Source: Pratylenchus scribneri
Taxonomy: Eukaryota; Nematoda; Chromadorea; Rhabditida; Pratylenchidae
Assembly (NCBI GenBank): GCA_030063045.1
Contig: JAQSEB010000059.1
Span: forward strand, 2,232,001-2,296,000
Direction of reading: 5' to 3'
DNA: 64,000 nucleotides
Shown: piece by piece, positions 1-10,900 of the stretch
Position numbering within the stretch: position 1 is the stretch's first letter
Layout of the letters: every line of letters starts with the position of its first letter
Notes under the pieces: generated by a model
The model's input: only the letters and a program-made list of their open reading frames with translations
Databases searched by the model: none
Told to the model about the DNA's origin: nothing
Program-made: the position numbers and the translations under genes

Positions 1-1562
1 TCAACGCAAAAACAATCGGATGGTATTTTGTCTTCATCGCTGGCCGATTTGTGATTGGACTGAATTCCGGTAATTTTATTCTCATAATTTAATACAAATA
101 ATAACAATATTTTTAAGGACTCAACAGTGGACTTGCCCCGATGTATCTGATGGAAATCTCACCGGCGAATTTGCGTGGCACCGTTGGTGGGTAAAATTTT
201 TAAATTTATTGTACGAATAAAATGGATTAAAAATATTTTTCAGGCTCATGTGCGCAGCTGTTCATCACCATTGCCATACTCTTCGGACAAATCCTTGGAC
301 TTCCGGCACTTCTCGGCACCACAGACAATTGGCCCCTCATTTTTGGCTTTGCAATCGTCCCCGTCATTGTTCAATTGTGCACATTGCCCCTGTGTCCGGA
401 ATCGCCTAAATTCAACTTTATGCGCGGCAGGAAGGATCAAGCAGAGGAGGATCTCAAGAAACTACGGCAGCAGGACGACGTAAGAGTTTTAATAATTCAA
501 TTTTACTAATATTAATTTTTATTTATTTCCAGGTCAGCGCAGAATTGGAGCAGCTCAATGAGGAGGCAGTGCTCGCTAGCTCCCAGGCCGACGTGACTAT
601 GAAGCAGATGTTTGGTGCCGAACTTCGATGGCCTCTCGGATTGGCAGTCTTCATGATGGTGTCTCAACAACTTAGCGGAATCAATGCGGCCATGTTTTAT
701 TCGAGCAAAATTTTTGAACGTGCCCAACTCCCCGAATTCTGGTCGAATATAGGTTTGACTATCTCAAGCCTTCAATTTTAAATTCTAATTTATTTAGCGA
801 CGCTCGCAATGGGGACAATCAATGTGCTAATGACAGTCGTGTCCGTCTATTTGGTAAGTCTTTTTTCCCTACTTTTCACTTCAAAAATATTCAAATTTAA
901 GGTTGATCGTTTGGGCCGCCGAATTTTGCTCATTTCAGGTTCGGATTTGACTATCTCTTGCCTTCAATTTTAAATTCTAATTTATTTAGGAATGGTTGGC
1001 ATGCTCTTCTCCACGATGATGATCACCAGCTCGATGCTCATTGCCCAGGTTTTTTTACACATTTTCCATACTTTCAAATCTTATTTTCATTTTCAGGCCT
1101 GGGATTGGTATTCCTACATGTCAATACTCTTTGTGCTCCTTTTTGTCATCTCATTTGCCACTGGACCCGGTATGTTTTTATTCATATATTTGATCAAAAT
1201 AATTTCTCCCTTCAATTTTAGGCTCGATCCCATGGTTCTACGTCAGCGAGTTGTTCCCATCAAATGCACGAGGAAATGCAAATACTATTGCTGTGTTCAC
1301 CAATTGGCTCTTCACATTTTTTTTGGGCTTCTATCCGAAACTGGACGTGAGTTTTAATTTCAAGCTTTAATTTATTTTAACTTTCCCCTTTTTTCAGAAT
1401 GTTCTGCCTGCATATTCATTCCTCTTCTTCGCTGGCTGCTTGCTCCTGTCAATTTTGTTTGCGCTCAAGTTCCTGCCGGAAACGAAGAACAAAACATTGG
1501 AGGAAATTCACGAGGAGATGAACCGCCGCAGAGGAATAATCAACGAAGAAATCGACGTCTAA
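1..1562 (+). CDS. Facilitative glucose transporter (GLUT/SLC2A family), 5' end outside window
   Basis: A major facilitator superfamily hexose uniporter of the plasma membrane; only the C-terminal two thirds is present. I read ten exons: 1-69, 118-186, 244-479, 533-752, 798-853, 902-938, 990-1048, 1097-1169, 1222-1346 and 1398-1562. The joined protein has the family signatures in order: GRFVIG, a PMYLMEISP segment with LRGTVG, PESPKF at the end of TM6, QQLSGIN in TM7, DRLGRR between TM8 and TM9, GPGSIPWF in TM10, and PETKNKTLEEI near the C-terminus. Spacing matches human GLUT1 without gaps around exons 1-3, which fixed the donor at 187 (gtgggt) rather than 191. The introns at 753-797 and 939-989 are nearly identical in sequence (see findings). 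The substrate within the hexose family cannot be told from sequence alone. Confidence 0.93.
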
Positions 1563-1755
1563 TCGAATTGTGGAATTGAAGTGATAAAAGATGATTTGAT
1601 AATTCTTCATATTTGTATTTTTGTTTATATTTCCATTTCCATATATTTCCATTGTTTCTTTTTTCCATTTCCATATATTTCCATTGTTTCTTTTTTCCCA
1701 TTTCCATATTTCTATTGTATTTCCATATTTCTATTTGTTGTATTTCCATTTTTCC

Positions 1756-1761
1756 AATAAA
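1756..1761 (+). promoter_or_regulatory. Poly(A) signal of the glucose transporter gene
   Basis: AATAAA lies 194 bases past the transporter stop codon, after a T-rich 3' UTR made of repeated ATTTCCAT-like units (about 1620-1750). It is followed by a T/G-rich stretch. It is the only canonical hexamer I noticed between this stop and the next gene. Confidence 0.6.
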
Positions 1762-1822
1762 TGTATAATGATAAATATTGTTGATATTTGTGCTTATATT
1801 TGAAACTCTTTTTAATCGATTC

Positions 1823-1842
1823 AATTTAAATCGATTTAAATT
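1823..1842. repeat. Perfect 20-bp palindrome in the intergenic spacer
   Basis: AATTTAAATCGATTTAAATT is its own reverse complement. It sits between the transporter poly(A) signal and the splice acceptor ahead of the next gene. Its function is unknown, and AT-rich spacer can form such palindromes by chance. Confidence 0.7.
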
Positions 1843-1876
1843 TATTTCATTTTCCTAACTGTGTCTTTTAAAATGT

Positions 1877-1886
1877 TTTATTTTAG
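1877..1886 (+). promoter_or_regulatory. Candidate trans-splice acceptor ahead of the 1901 gene
   Basis: A TTTATTTTAG acceptor lies 14 bases before the ATG at 1901, with no exon recognisable upstream. It is about 130 bases past the AATAAA of the preceding gene and follows a T-rich stretch. That spacing is typical of nematode operons, in which downstream genes receive a spliced leader. The acceptor shape is seen; trans-splicing is inferred. Confidence 0.4.
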
Positions 1887-1900
1887 CCGATTTAATCCAA

Positions 1901-2456
1901 ATGTTCGGGGTAATTATTCTGTTTTTGTTGCCAACAATGGTGGCTTTGTCCGGTGAAAATCAAGTGAATGTGTCCGAAACGTCGTCCGTCAATCCATATG
2001 TAAGGGAACTTCTCAGGGAATGGTGTCCAAAGGCATTCGAGGAACCAAGTAAACGCAAAAGTTTGCATCCGTCAAAGGTAAATAATCATCGTAAAATATT
2101 GTTCACAAAAATGCCTCTGTTCTTAGACTCAATTGGAGGAGCAGGAAATGGAGGAGGTTGTCTTCGTTGGCTCGGCAGTTTTGATCGTGGCCTGCATAAT
2201 ACTGTTGTCAATACTGGTATGGATTTTTGATACATTAATAAAGGTCCAATTTTATTATTGCAGTTATTCATGATCATCCAATCACGTAAAGAACGGGCCA
2301 ATGACAAATTACTTCAGGTTTAAATCCAAACTCAAAATACATTCGAATAATCTGAGTAATTTTTCACAGAAATTGCAAATAGCATCGAACAAGGCCGCCG
2401 AGGAACGACAACGCCGAATCAAATTCGATGAAGATGTTGATGAGGAGAAAATTTAA
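1901..2456 (+). CDS. Small single-pass membrane protein of unknown function
   Basis: Four exons (1901-2077, 2127-2216, 2264-2317, 2370-2456) join in phase to a 135-residue protein. It starts with a hydrophobic signal-like segment (MFGVIILFLLPTMVAL) and a short extracellular or lumenal part with possible N-glycosylation at NVS. A transmembrane helix of about 25 residues spans exons 2 and 3 (from VVFVGSAVLIV to LFMIIQS). The cytosolic tail is strongly charged, rich in K, R, E and D, and ends DEEKI. I do not recognise a family. All three introns are short and have GT-AG ends. The gene lies 338 bp downstream of the sugar transporter on the same strand, with operon-like spacing between the poly(A) signal and a splice acceptor, so co-transcription is possible. 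Confidence 0.75.
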
Positions 2457-3006
2457 TGTATTACAACAAACTATGAGCTGCCCATTTATTTTTAATCAAT
2501 AATTTGTGTGTAATGATGGATAATTTAAATTTATTGATTGTATAAACATTTCATTATTTTGCCATTAATTTATTTTCATTTCTTTTGGGGAAATTGTAGT
2601 TAGTATAATAAACCCATAGAACTGAAGCAGTTTTAGGACAGTTAGAATTTCCTATAGGGTATCCTTCTTCAGGGAAATTGTGTCTAAAATAGGCTTTAGC
2701 TTTGTATGGTAACGAGCCCGGAGCTCTTTTGATCTCAGCCTACTTCTCCTTTTCCCAAATGTCCCCCCCCCCCCGGTTCAACATTCTACTTAAAATGTTT
2801 ATTCAAAATTCAATTACATAATAAATGATAAAAAAAAAGTGCCATAATTTTTATTTATTATCGTGAGATTGACTAGGCCAAAAAATAGAAAGAGATCATC
2901 ATTTACAAAAATATGAGAATACAATGAAATAATGATTAAGGAATGTTATTTGGGATAAATGTGGTGGGGTTATTTTCATATCCGATTTTGTTCTATTCTA
3001 CTCCCT
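2457..3006. other. Intergenic spacer between convergent genes
   Basis: AT-rich DNA between the 3' ends of the 1901-2456 gene (plus) and the 3007-4014 gene (minus). It contains a run of 12 C at 2763-2774 and no supportable gene. Confidence 0.6.
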
Positions 3007-4014
3007 TCATTTGAATTGCGCGAAGCCAAAACTGCCACCATTTGTGTTTGAGGATATTGGGAAACAGCAAAGAAGTCTCAATTTTTGCCTCAAATGATTC
3101 TGCCATTTGCCACGTGTCATGGCCGCATTTGTGCCAATATTTCCAATGCCAATTGAATCCAATTGGATTGTTCCACTGCATCCGTTTGCCATTCCATTGC
3201 TATGGGAGAAGGCCGGCAACAAATCATCTTCGTCATCAGAACCGGAATGGCTGGCCAATTCATTCTCTTCCTTCACATCGTCCAATTCCACTTCATCGAT
3301 GAACAGGGAGGAACATTTGCTCGCACTGTTCCGAATGCGCGATGGACCTATAATTTATATGATTATTGATATTTTTCAATTCGATTTACTTGAATTTTTA
3401 TTTTTAATCCATTCCTAATTTAAATTGGACTAAAAACTACTCAACCCAACAATAAAATAAAAAGCCCCTCTCCCAGTGCCATGATAGCTCAGTTGGGAGA
3501 GCGTTAGACTGAAGATCTAAAGGTCCCCGGTTCGATCCCGGGTCGTGGCAATTCTTTTTCACCCCTAATTTTTTTTTGCTCATTTTATACGAATAAGTTT
3601 AATAATAATTTTTGGTGTTTTAAATTTTTTTTAAACAAACCTCGATTCCTTTCCAGACGGATTCCACTCCCTCCAATCGGGTGTTCGCCATTTTGTGGAT
3701 GTTTTCCGCCTCCTTTCGTTGCCATTTGTTCACTGCCGCCATTCTTCTTTCCTTCCTCTTTTTGGTCCCTTGAAAATGTTTTCAGCAACTTTGAAGAGGC
3801 ACCATTTGAGGTTGTGAACGTGTCGTGGCCCAAAATAGTAGAATAGCCCTCCTCGCCTTCATCCAATGAAAAGTGTGTGAAATCCGAATCTAATTTACGG
3901 AATATTTTCCCAATTTATTTTTTATTTACCTTGAAGTGCCGAACATTCCTCCCGTCGATTGTCTCCTCTGCCATTGCGCATCACTCCAAAATGATATTTC
4001 ACATTGCCCATCAT
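3007..4014 (-). CDS. Uncharacterised acidic/serine-rich protein
   Basis: Three exons on the minus strand (4014-3930, 3889-3641, 3347-3007) join in phase to 224 residues. The start is the first of two consecutive ATG codons. The N-terminus reads MMGNVKYHFGVMRNGRG. The middle holds a DEGEEGYSTILGHD stretch and a Lys/Gly-rich segment. An acidic region (VELDDVKEENE, SGSDDEDD) follows, and the tail is basic and cysteine-containing. There is no signal peptide or transmembrane helix, so it is probably intracellular and largely disordered. I do not recognise the family. Intron 2 (3640-3348) carries a tRNA-Phe gene on the opposite strand. The homogentisate dioxygenase stop is only about 240 bp upstream on the same strand, so the two could share a transcript. 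Confidence 0.65.
3478..3550 (+). tRNA. tRNA-Phe (GAA)
   Basis: A 73-nt cloverleaf with all arms. Acceptor stem GCCATGA pairs with TCGTGGC (one T-G pair) and the discriminator base is A. The D arm carries the A box TAGCTCAGTTGG, the anticodon loop CTGAAGA gives GAA, and the T arm CCCGG/TTCGATC/CCGGG forms a perfect stem with a canonical B box. A T run follows within a few bases, as expected for Pol III termination. There is no intron. It lies antisense inside an intron of the 3007-4014 gene. Confidence 0.96.
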
Positions 4015-4252
4015 TTGGATTGGAGAGCACTTTTTAATTTAAAAATGAAAATTATTTGAAATAATAAAAAACAAATAAATAATATCGGAACGGAAAGTGA
4101 CCGATTATTTGTGTGAAAATTGGAATTGAAAATGTCAGAAAATTGTTTATTAAAATTAATGTGCGGCATTTTTATTGATTATCAGTCCCAAAATCTATTT
4201 TAATTCATTCATTCTTCTTTGTTCTTTTCCAATTTATTCCTCTTCTCTTCAT

Positions 4253-6553
4253 TCATTCTTTTGGCCCAAAGTGCTTTTGGAGTGGCGCCCAATCCAAATG
4301 GTAATCTTCATCCACATTCTCCCGGTTTGCCCAATCCGTCACAACAAGGCTCAACGAACTTTCGAACATGAATGCCTGCAAAAATGAAAATTTTGAATAA
4401 TTTTGACCAAAATACGTTTTTTGGTTTTTTGCTTGACTCAGACAAAATAAAATCCGCTTGGGAAAATGAGGAATTTCTGGGATGGAATTGGAATGTCAAA
4501 TTGGTCAAATTACTAAAGCAAAGAGGAAATTTGAGTGCACTTTTTTCCTCCTAATTATTTCTATCCCCAATTTGGATTAGATTCCATTTTTGATAGAATT
4601 TTTTGAATTAATTTTTAGGTAATTTTGTTTCAATTTCAACCAACCATTGTGCCATCGGCAATCCGACAGGGTGCCAATGGCTCATTTGATGCCTTCTCAA
4701 AGCAGGCCGCATCCGGCCCATGCGGAGTCATCATTGAATGGAGGCTGGCCCCACCGGCCTTGAATCCGCCCTCCTTCGCTTCGTATTGGCCCACAATTAG
4801 GCCCATAAATTCGGACATACAATTGCCTGGAAAATGGATCAAATTTGAAATAAAAATCTCCAAAACTTACGATGATAATAAGGCGGCCGAAATGTTTTTT
4901 CGGAAACGGACCAACGCGGTGGGAAAATGACAAAATCGGCCAATGCCACGCCGGGTTGATTGCCGGGGGCGGTCAACACGGTGAATATGGACGGATCCTT
5001 CAATGTCGAAATTTACATTATTTAATGCCCAAAAAACGAACGCAATGATCGAAGGCGACCGAATTGATTGGCATAAAATGGTTCAAATCGAATTTGAATG
5101 GGAAATAATTGCCTCGCCAGGCCACCACATCAAAGGATGAATGGTCCTAAATTATTTATTATTTTTTCCGCAATTTATTAATCGCTGACCTGTTCCGAAG
5201 TGAACAGTACTCCTTGGAATTTGTTGACAATTTCAAATTTGGTGCCATCTTCCACCTCTTCGAACCATGCCGTTGGAATTTTGAATGAATGCGGATTGGC
5301 CAGTCCATTGGCGCCGATTGGTCCCAATTCGGGCAGCTGGAAATGGGCGCCGAATATTTCGAGCAAATATCCACGGCAAGAATGGTCAGTAGGGCCCTGG
5401 GGGTGGACGGCGAATCGAATGCCTTGTGGAATGACAGCAATTCTGAATAAAAAATGAAATTTTGGATTATTCTAAATTAATTTACTGTTGTGGTTCCAAC
5501 TCGATTCGGCCCATTTCCGTTTGAATCAGCAAATTCCCTTGTTGAGGAACTAAAAATTGAATATATTAATTAATTTAATGGTTTTTTAATTTGAAAATTA
5601 TGACCAACCAATGAGTAAATCGCCATCCGAATTGTACATTGCCCTATGTTCCATTGATTTGTTCATCGCATAAATGTGAATGGCCAATCCATTGCGCATT
5701 TGGGCTGAACCGGCACCGCAAATTGTGTAGAGGCCCTAAAATTAATTAAAAATAAATTGACTTATTTATTTGGTTTTGAGAACTTACATCGATGAAATCC
5801 ACTTTTTCTTCATTTGTTTTGGGCATTGGAAATGGTTTCCAACGGAGTTGATTCGGATTTGGCGCAAATCGAGTAAAATCATTTGTGAAACTTAAAATTG
5901 TGCTTTTTATAAAAATATTTACAAAATTGTTGTTTATTTATTTTTTTATTTATTTATATTTAGTTTAATAAACCCGAAAAATATTTTAACTTATAAAAAA
6001 TATATTTAATTTTTAAGATTAAATAAATAGGTAATCCTTTTTAGGCTGGCTTTTTTTTTAAATTATTTTTAGTCATTTTCCAAAATTCGAGTCCATTAGC
6101 CTTTTTAGCTCAATTGGTTGCGCGCTCGTTTTTCCCTTCAATAGGTCATGTGTTCAATCCCCCTTCGAGTTAAATGATTTTTTTTATTGGTTTTTAAGAA
6201 ACAAATTTTTACAATTTTAAAATAAAAACAAAAAAGCATTGCTGACCGTTCATTTTTGGGTAATAATGGTTTGAATGGTCGATGAAGGACGGATGGCCGA
6301 ATTCGATAGAGCCAAGTTCGTTTGTTGACGGCCCGCGGTGCGGTGAATGCCGTGCCCGACAGCTGTTCGGCATAAAGGCCATATGGACACTTTTGGGGAT
6401 TGTTTTGGACGGGCGGGAGTGCATTTGGATAGTCCGGATGAACACTGCTTTTTTCCAATCCATTCAAATAGAGCAGAGGAGTTTCCTGCAAAAATAATAG
6501 ATTTAATTAATTGTTATTAAATTGATAATTTCCTATGCTACCTTTTGTGACAT
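4253..6553 (-). CDS. hgo-1: Homogentisate 1,2-dioxygenase
   Basis: Fe(II) enzyme that opens the ring of homogentisate to maleylacetoacetate in tyrosine and phenylalanine breakdown (cytosol). Ten exons (6553-6542, 6485 to about 6237, 5890-5788, 5735-5609, 5549-5486, 5442-5190, 5146-5042, 4997-4871, then about 4833-4630 and 4368-4253) rebuild nearly the whole family sequence. Landmarks are [18 protein letters not shown] near the N-terminus, [36 protein letters not shown], and the iron-ligand region [14 protein letters not shown] (His and Glu) plus MTPHGPDA (His). The start MSQK sits on a tiny first exon. One oddity: the segment usually VAWHGNY reads VAWRGNY, replacing a conserved active-site histidine (human H292) with arginine. 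A tRNA-like relic lies in intron 2. Confidence 0.95.
6099..6172 (+). pseudogene. tRNA-like relic in the dioxygenase gene
   Basis: A good A box (TAGCTCAATTGG, 6106-6117) and a weaker B box (GTGTTCAATCCC, about 6150-6160) are spaced as in a tRNA and followed by a T8 run. The acceptor and T stems do not pair, so I read it as a decayed tRNA or the head of a tRNA-derived SINE. It is antisense in intron 2 of the host gene. Confidence 0.45.
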
Positions 6554-7973
6554 TTTCCCGTGTACTTATTAGGATATTAAAAAGAGTATATCAAATTGGA
6601 GGGTTGGATTTTTCTGGTTTTTGGAAATGTCGAGAAAGAAGGGTATTGATTTTGGGGGGGGGGCATTAAAATGTGATCATTTTTCAATGAATTTGATCAA
6701 CTATTCAGCGTGGTGCTGTGCCCTCTATCCAATTAATTATTCCTCAACACAAAATTAATGTGCGATAATCAAAAAGGGTGAGAATATATTTACCTATTTT
6801 TGATGAGCACATGCAGGGAAGAAAATTCGGCATTTTATTAGTCGATGTTGGCGTTGATTTGTTGATATTCCGTGCATTATTCATGTTGCATTTGCATTGT
6901 ATCATTTCCTAAAAAAAATTATTGGTTTTTATTTTTTTATTTTTAAAGTTTTCGTAATTTTATGAATATTTTTTATTTACATAAAATGTGACTACAAAAA
7001 GTAATTAAGGTGAAGGATTGTGCCGGAAATGAATGAGGAGAAGATGAAAAGGGGAATGTGAAGGAGGAAGGAATCCATGGCCAAAAACTGGGCCTTGAGG
7101 GAAAGAAGAGCAAGGAATTCACCAAAAACGCTGTGAATAACTTGTCCCAAAGGGAATGAGATGGAGAAAGGGAAGTAGCCTTTCCTTCAAGCTTAGTTAG
7201 ATGTGCCCTTTTGGCTTTTGCTTTCGTCCTAGGGATGATATGAGAAGAAGTTGAAATTGGAGTGAAAAGCAACTTCTTTTAATGCCCATCTCCATAAGGA
7301 AAAATCCATTGGCAATTTGCTATTGGACGCGGCTCCTTTTCGGCCTAATTTATGTTTATTCACAGAGCATTTGTTCTCGAATTTGTTGATGTGAGAGGTC
7401 AGAGGAAGAAGAAGAAGAAGAAGAAGCTTCTCGCTCGTAAGCCAATTTTGTGTGTAAATGGGAAAATTGGATGGCATTGAAGAAGTAAATAGGATTTTCC
7501 CTCTTTTTCAATGCAAAAATGGTTTGAAAAGAATGGAGGGGGTTGAGATGGTCCAGACTCCAAAAATTTTGCCCTCTCAAATAAGCCGAAAAGTCCTCTT
7601 CTCCACATCCATTGGCGGCTGTTTTTCCACGGGTGCCGTCCCCCCTTTGTCCTCTTTCCCCACTTCCGCCCTATTTTTCATGGCACATTTCCCCCAATAT
7701 TTTCTATTGATTTGCAAAGAAAAAAATGTAGAGAAATTGGGGCACAATTTCACGGAAATGACTCGGTGGGAAGTTTTTCCCCAGCTGTCTTTTTAGGATT
7801 CGAATTGTTTCGTATGGGACACAGCCATTTATTTGATGAGAATTGGAATTTATTTTTTATATGAAATTTCTTTCATTTATTATTACCATAAATTTAGTGG
7901 AAAATGAGTTTATTCAAATTGAAATTACCATACAAAATTTATTCTGGGAAAATAAATTAAAAATTAAAAATCA
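6554..7973. other. Intergenic region upstream of the dioxygenase gene
   Basis: About 1.4 kb between the 3' end of cofactor D and the start of the dioxygenase, both on the minus strand. It would hold the dioxygenase promoter. Visible items are a G run (6654-6663) and a GAA trinucleotide tract (about 7405-7428). Several short open frames on both strands at 6973-7796 overlap each other and show no splice-supported or family-like protein. Confidence 0.55.
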
Positions 7974-10900
7974 TTATTTTGACTGAATCAATAATCTGGT
8001 TATTTTTTCTTTCGTTTGGGAGAATTCAATTTTTGCATTTCCGGGCGCACTCCAATCCGTTTGTGAAAGCAAATAGAGCACCTCGTTTATTGGCCCTTCC
8101 TCGAGTCCATCATCAATGCCTTCTCCGCCAATCAGACTGAATGCCTCGAATAATTGCTCCACGGCCTTTTCACGAAGTGCAACATAGGGGGAATCGAGCA
8201 GGGATAGCAACTTAAATGAAAAATAAATTGAGAATTTAAGCAAATAAATTTTATTGTAACCCCAATCGGTGGGCCACCTCCATAAAGTTGGTAAAAATAC
8301 GGGGGATGGGTATGGGAACCCATCAATAATAGTTACAAAAAAGCATTTTAATTTTTAAAATTATTAAGTGAAAATTTTAAAATAAATTTTTTTTTCCGGA
8401 AAATGTTCGCCAAACAAATGTGTTTTTTTTCCCCGGAAAATGTTCGCCAAATAAAATGTGTTTTTTCTTTCCGGAAAATGTCGCCAAACAAAATGTGTTT
8501 TTTCTTTCCGGAAAATGTCGCCAAACAAAATGTGTTTTTTCTTTCCGGAAAATGTTCGCCAAACAAAATGTGTTTTTTACTTTCCGGAAATGTTCGCCAA
8601 ACAAAATGTGTTTTTTCTTTCCGGAAAATGTTCGCCAAACAAATGTGTTTTTTTTTCCGGAAATGTTCGCCAAACAAAATGTGTTTTTTCTTTCCGGAAA
8701 ATGTCGCCAAACAAAATGTGTTTTTTCTTTCCGGAAAATGTTCGCCAAACAAAATGTGTTTTTTACTTTCCGGAAATGTTCGCCAAACAAAATGTGTTTT
8801 TTCTTTCCGGAAAATGTTCGCCAAACAAATGTGTTTTTTTTTCCGGAAATGTTCGCCAAACAAAATGTGTTTTTTCTTTCCGGAAAATGTTCGCCAAACA
8901 AATGTGTTTTTTTTCCGGAAAATGTTCGCCAAACAAAATGTGTTTTTTCTTTCCGGAAAATGTTCGCCAAACAAAATGTGTTTTTTCTTTCCGGAAAATG
9001 TCGCCAAACAAAATGTGTTTTTTCTTTCCGGAAAATGTCGCCAAACAAAATGTGTTTTTTCTTTCCGGAAAATGTTCGCCAAACAAAATGTGTTTTTTAC
9101 TTTCCGGAAATGTTCGCCAAACAAAATGTGTTTTTTCTTTCCGGAAAATGTTCGCCAAACAAATGTGTTTTTTTTTCCGGAAATGTTCGCCAAACAAAAT
9201 GTGTTTTTTCTTTCCGGAAAATGTTCGCCAAACAAATGTGTTTTTTTTCCGGAAAATGTTCGCCAAACAAAATGTGTTTTTTCTTTCCGGAAAATGTTCG
9301 CCAAATAAAATGTGTTTTTTCTTTCCGGAAAATGTTCGCCAAACAAAATGTGTTTTTTCTTTCCGGAAAATGTTCGCCAAATAAAATGTGTTTTTTCTTT
9401 CCGGAAAATGTCGCCAAACAAAATGTGAAAATGTGTTTTTTACTTTCCGGAAATGTTCGCCAAACAAAATGTGTTTTTTCTTACCGGAAAATGTTCGCCA
9501 AACAAATGTGTTTTTTCTTCCCGGAAAATGTTCGTCAAACAAAATGTGTTTTTTACTTTCCGGAAATGTTCGTCAAACAAATGTGTTTTTTTTTCCGGAA
9601 ATGTTCGCCAAACAAAATGTGTTTTTTCTTTCCGGAAATGTTCGCCAAACAAAATGTGTTTTTTCTTACCGGAAAATGTTCGCCAAACAAATGTGTTTTT
9701 TCTTCCCGGAAAATGTTCGTCAAACAAAATGTGTTTTTTACTTTCCGGAAATGTTCGTCAAACAAATGTGTTTTTTCTTTCCGGAAAATGTTCGCCAAAT
9801 AAAATGTGTTTTTTCTTTCCGGAAAATGTTCGCCAAACAAAATGTGTTTTTTCTTTCCGGAAAATGTTCGCCAAATAAAATGTGTTTTTTCTTTCCGGAA
9901 AATGTCGCCAAAATTGTGTCGCCAAAATTGTGTTTTTTCTTTCCGGAAAATGTTCGCCAAACAAAATGTGTTTTTTCTTTCCGGAAAATGTTCGCCAAAT
10001 AAAATGTGTTTTTTCTTTCCGGAAAATGTCGCCAAACAAAATGTGTTTTTTCTTTCCGGAAAATGTCGGCAAACAAAATGTGTTTTTTACTTTCCGGAAA
10101 ATGTTCGCCAAACAAATGTGTTTTTTCTTCCCGGAAAATGTTCGTCAAACAAAATGTGTTTTTTACTTTCCGGAAATGTTCGCCAAACAAAATGTGTTTT
10201 TTCTTTCCGGAAAATGTTCGCCAAACAAATGTGTTTTTTTTCCGGAAAATGTTCGCCAAACAAAATGTGTTTTTTCTTTCCGGAAAATGTTCGCCAAACA
10301 AATGTGTTTTTTCTTTCCGGAAAATGTTCGCATGTGTTTTTCTTCATTTAAAATTTTTTATTTGTTCCCCTAATTGTGGATCATACATGCGCTGGGGGGG
10401 GGGGGGGGGGGGGACTGTCCCCCCCCCCGGGTAGTAGTATTTGAAAATTTTGAAAAAGTGGGTAGTATCGGGGGCCGGAGAATTGAAAAATTTTTGGTAG
10501 TATTTTGCCCATTACTACCCATTTTTTGCCCTTTTTCCTCCTAAAAATGGGTAAAAATCATAAAATTTTTCTTCTGCGGCGCCTATCGGCACCGCAGAGG
10601 TATTTTATCTGTATTTTCTCCTATTATTTGGCAAAAATAAAAAAATTTTGAAGGTTTTTTATCATATAATATCAAAATTTTCTCGAAACTACCCACTTTT
10701 ATCCACTTTTTCCAAAAAAGGTACCTTGTTTTCGGTGGGTAGTATCGAAACAAAAAAAATTTTTTCGACCTTTTTTAAGTGGGTAGTACCCGACCAAAGT
10801 GTCCCCCCCCCCCCCCCCCCCCCCCAAGCGCATGTATGTTGTGGATGTCCCCATATTTGTACTGTCTTTCATGCTTTTATCAATTGTGGAGATGTTCCCG

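Noticed and set aside
6099..6172. Functional tRNA
   Set aside because: A and B boxes are present, but the acceptor and T stems do not pair.
8394..10335. CRISPR-like array
   Set aside because: Repeats are directly adjacent with no unique spacers, in a eukaryotic intron. This is a minisatellite.
8348..10434. Long open frames (up to 460 codons) on both strands
   Set aside because: They are read-through of a ~38-bp minisatellite that lacks stops in several frames. The translation is a monotonous repeat on both strands, and the region lies inside a TBCD intron.
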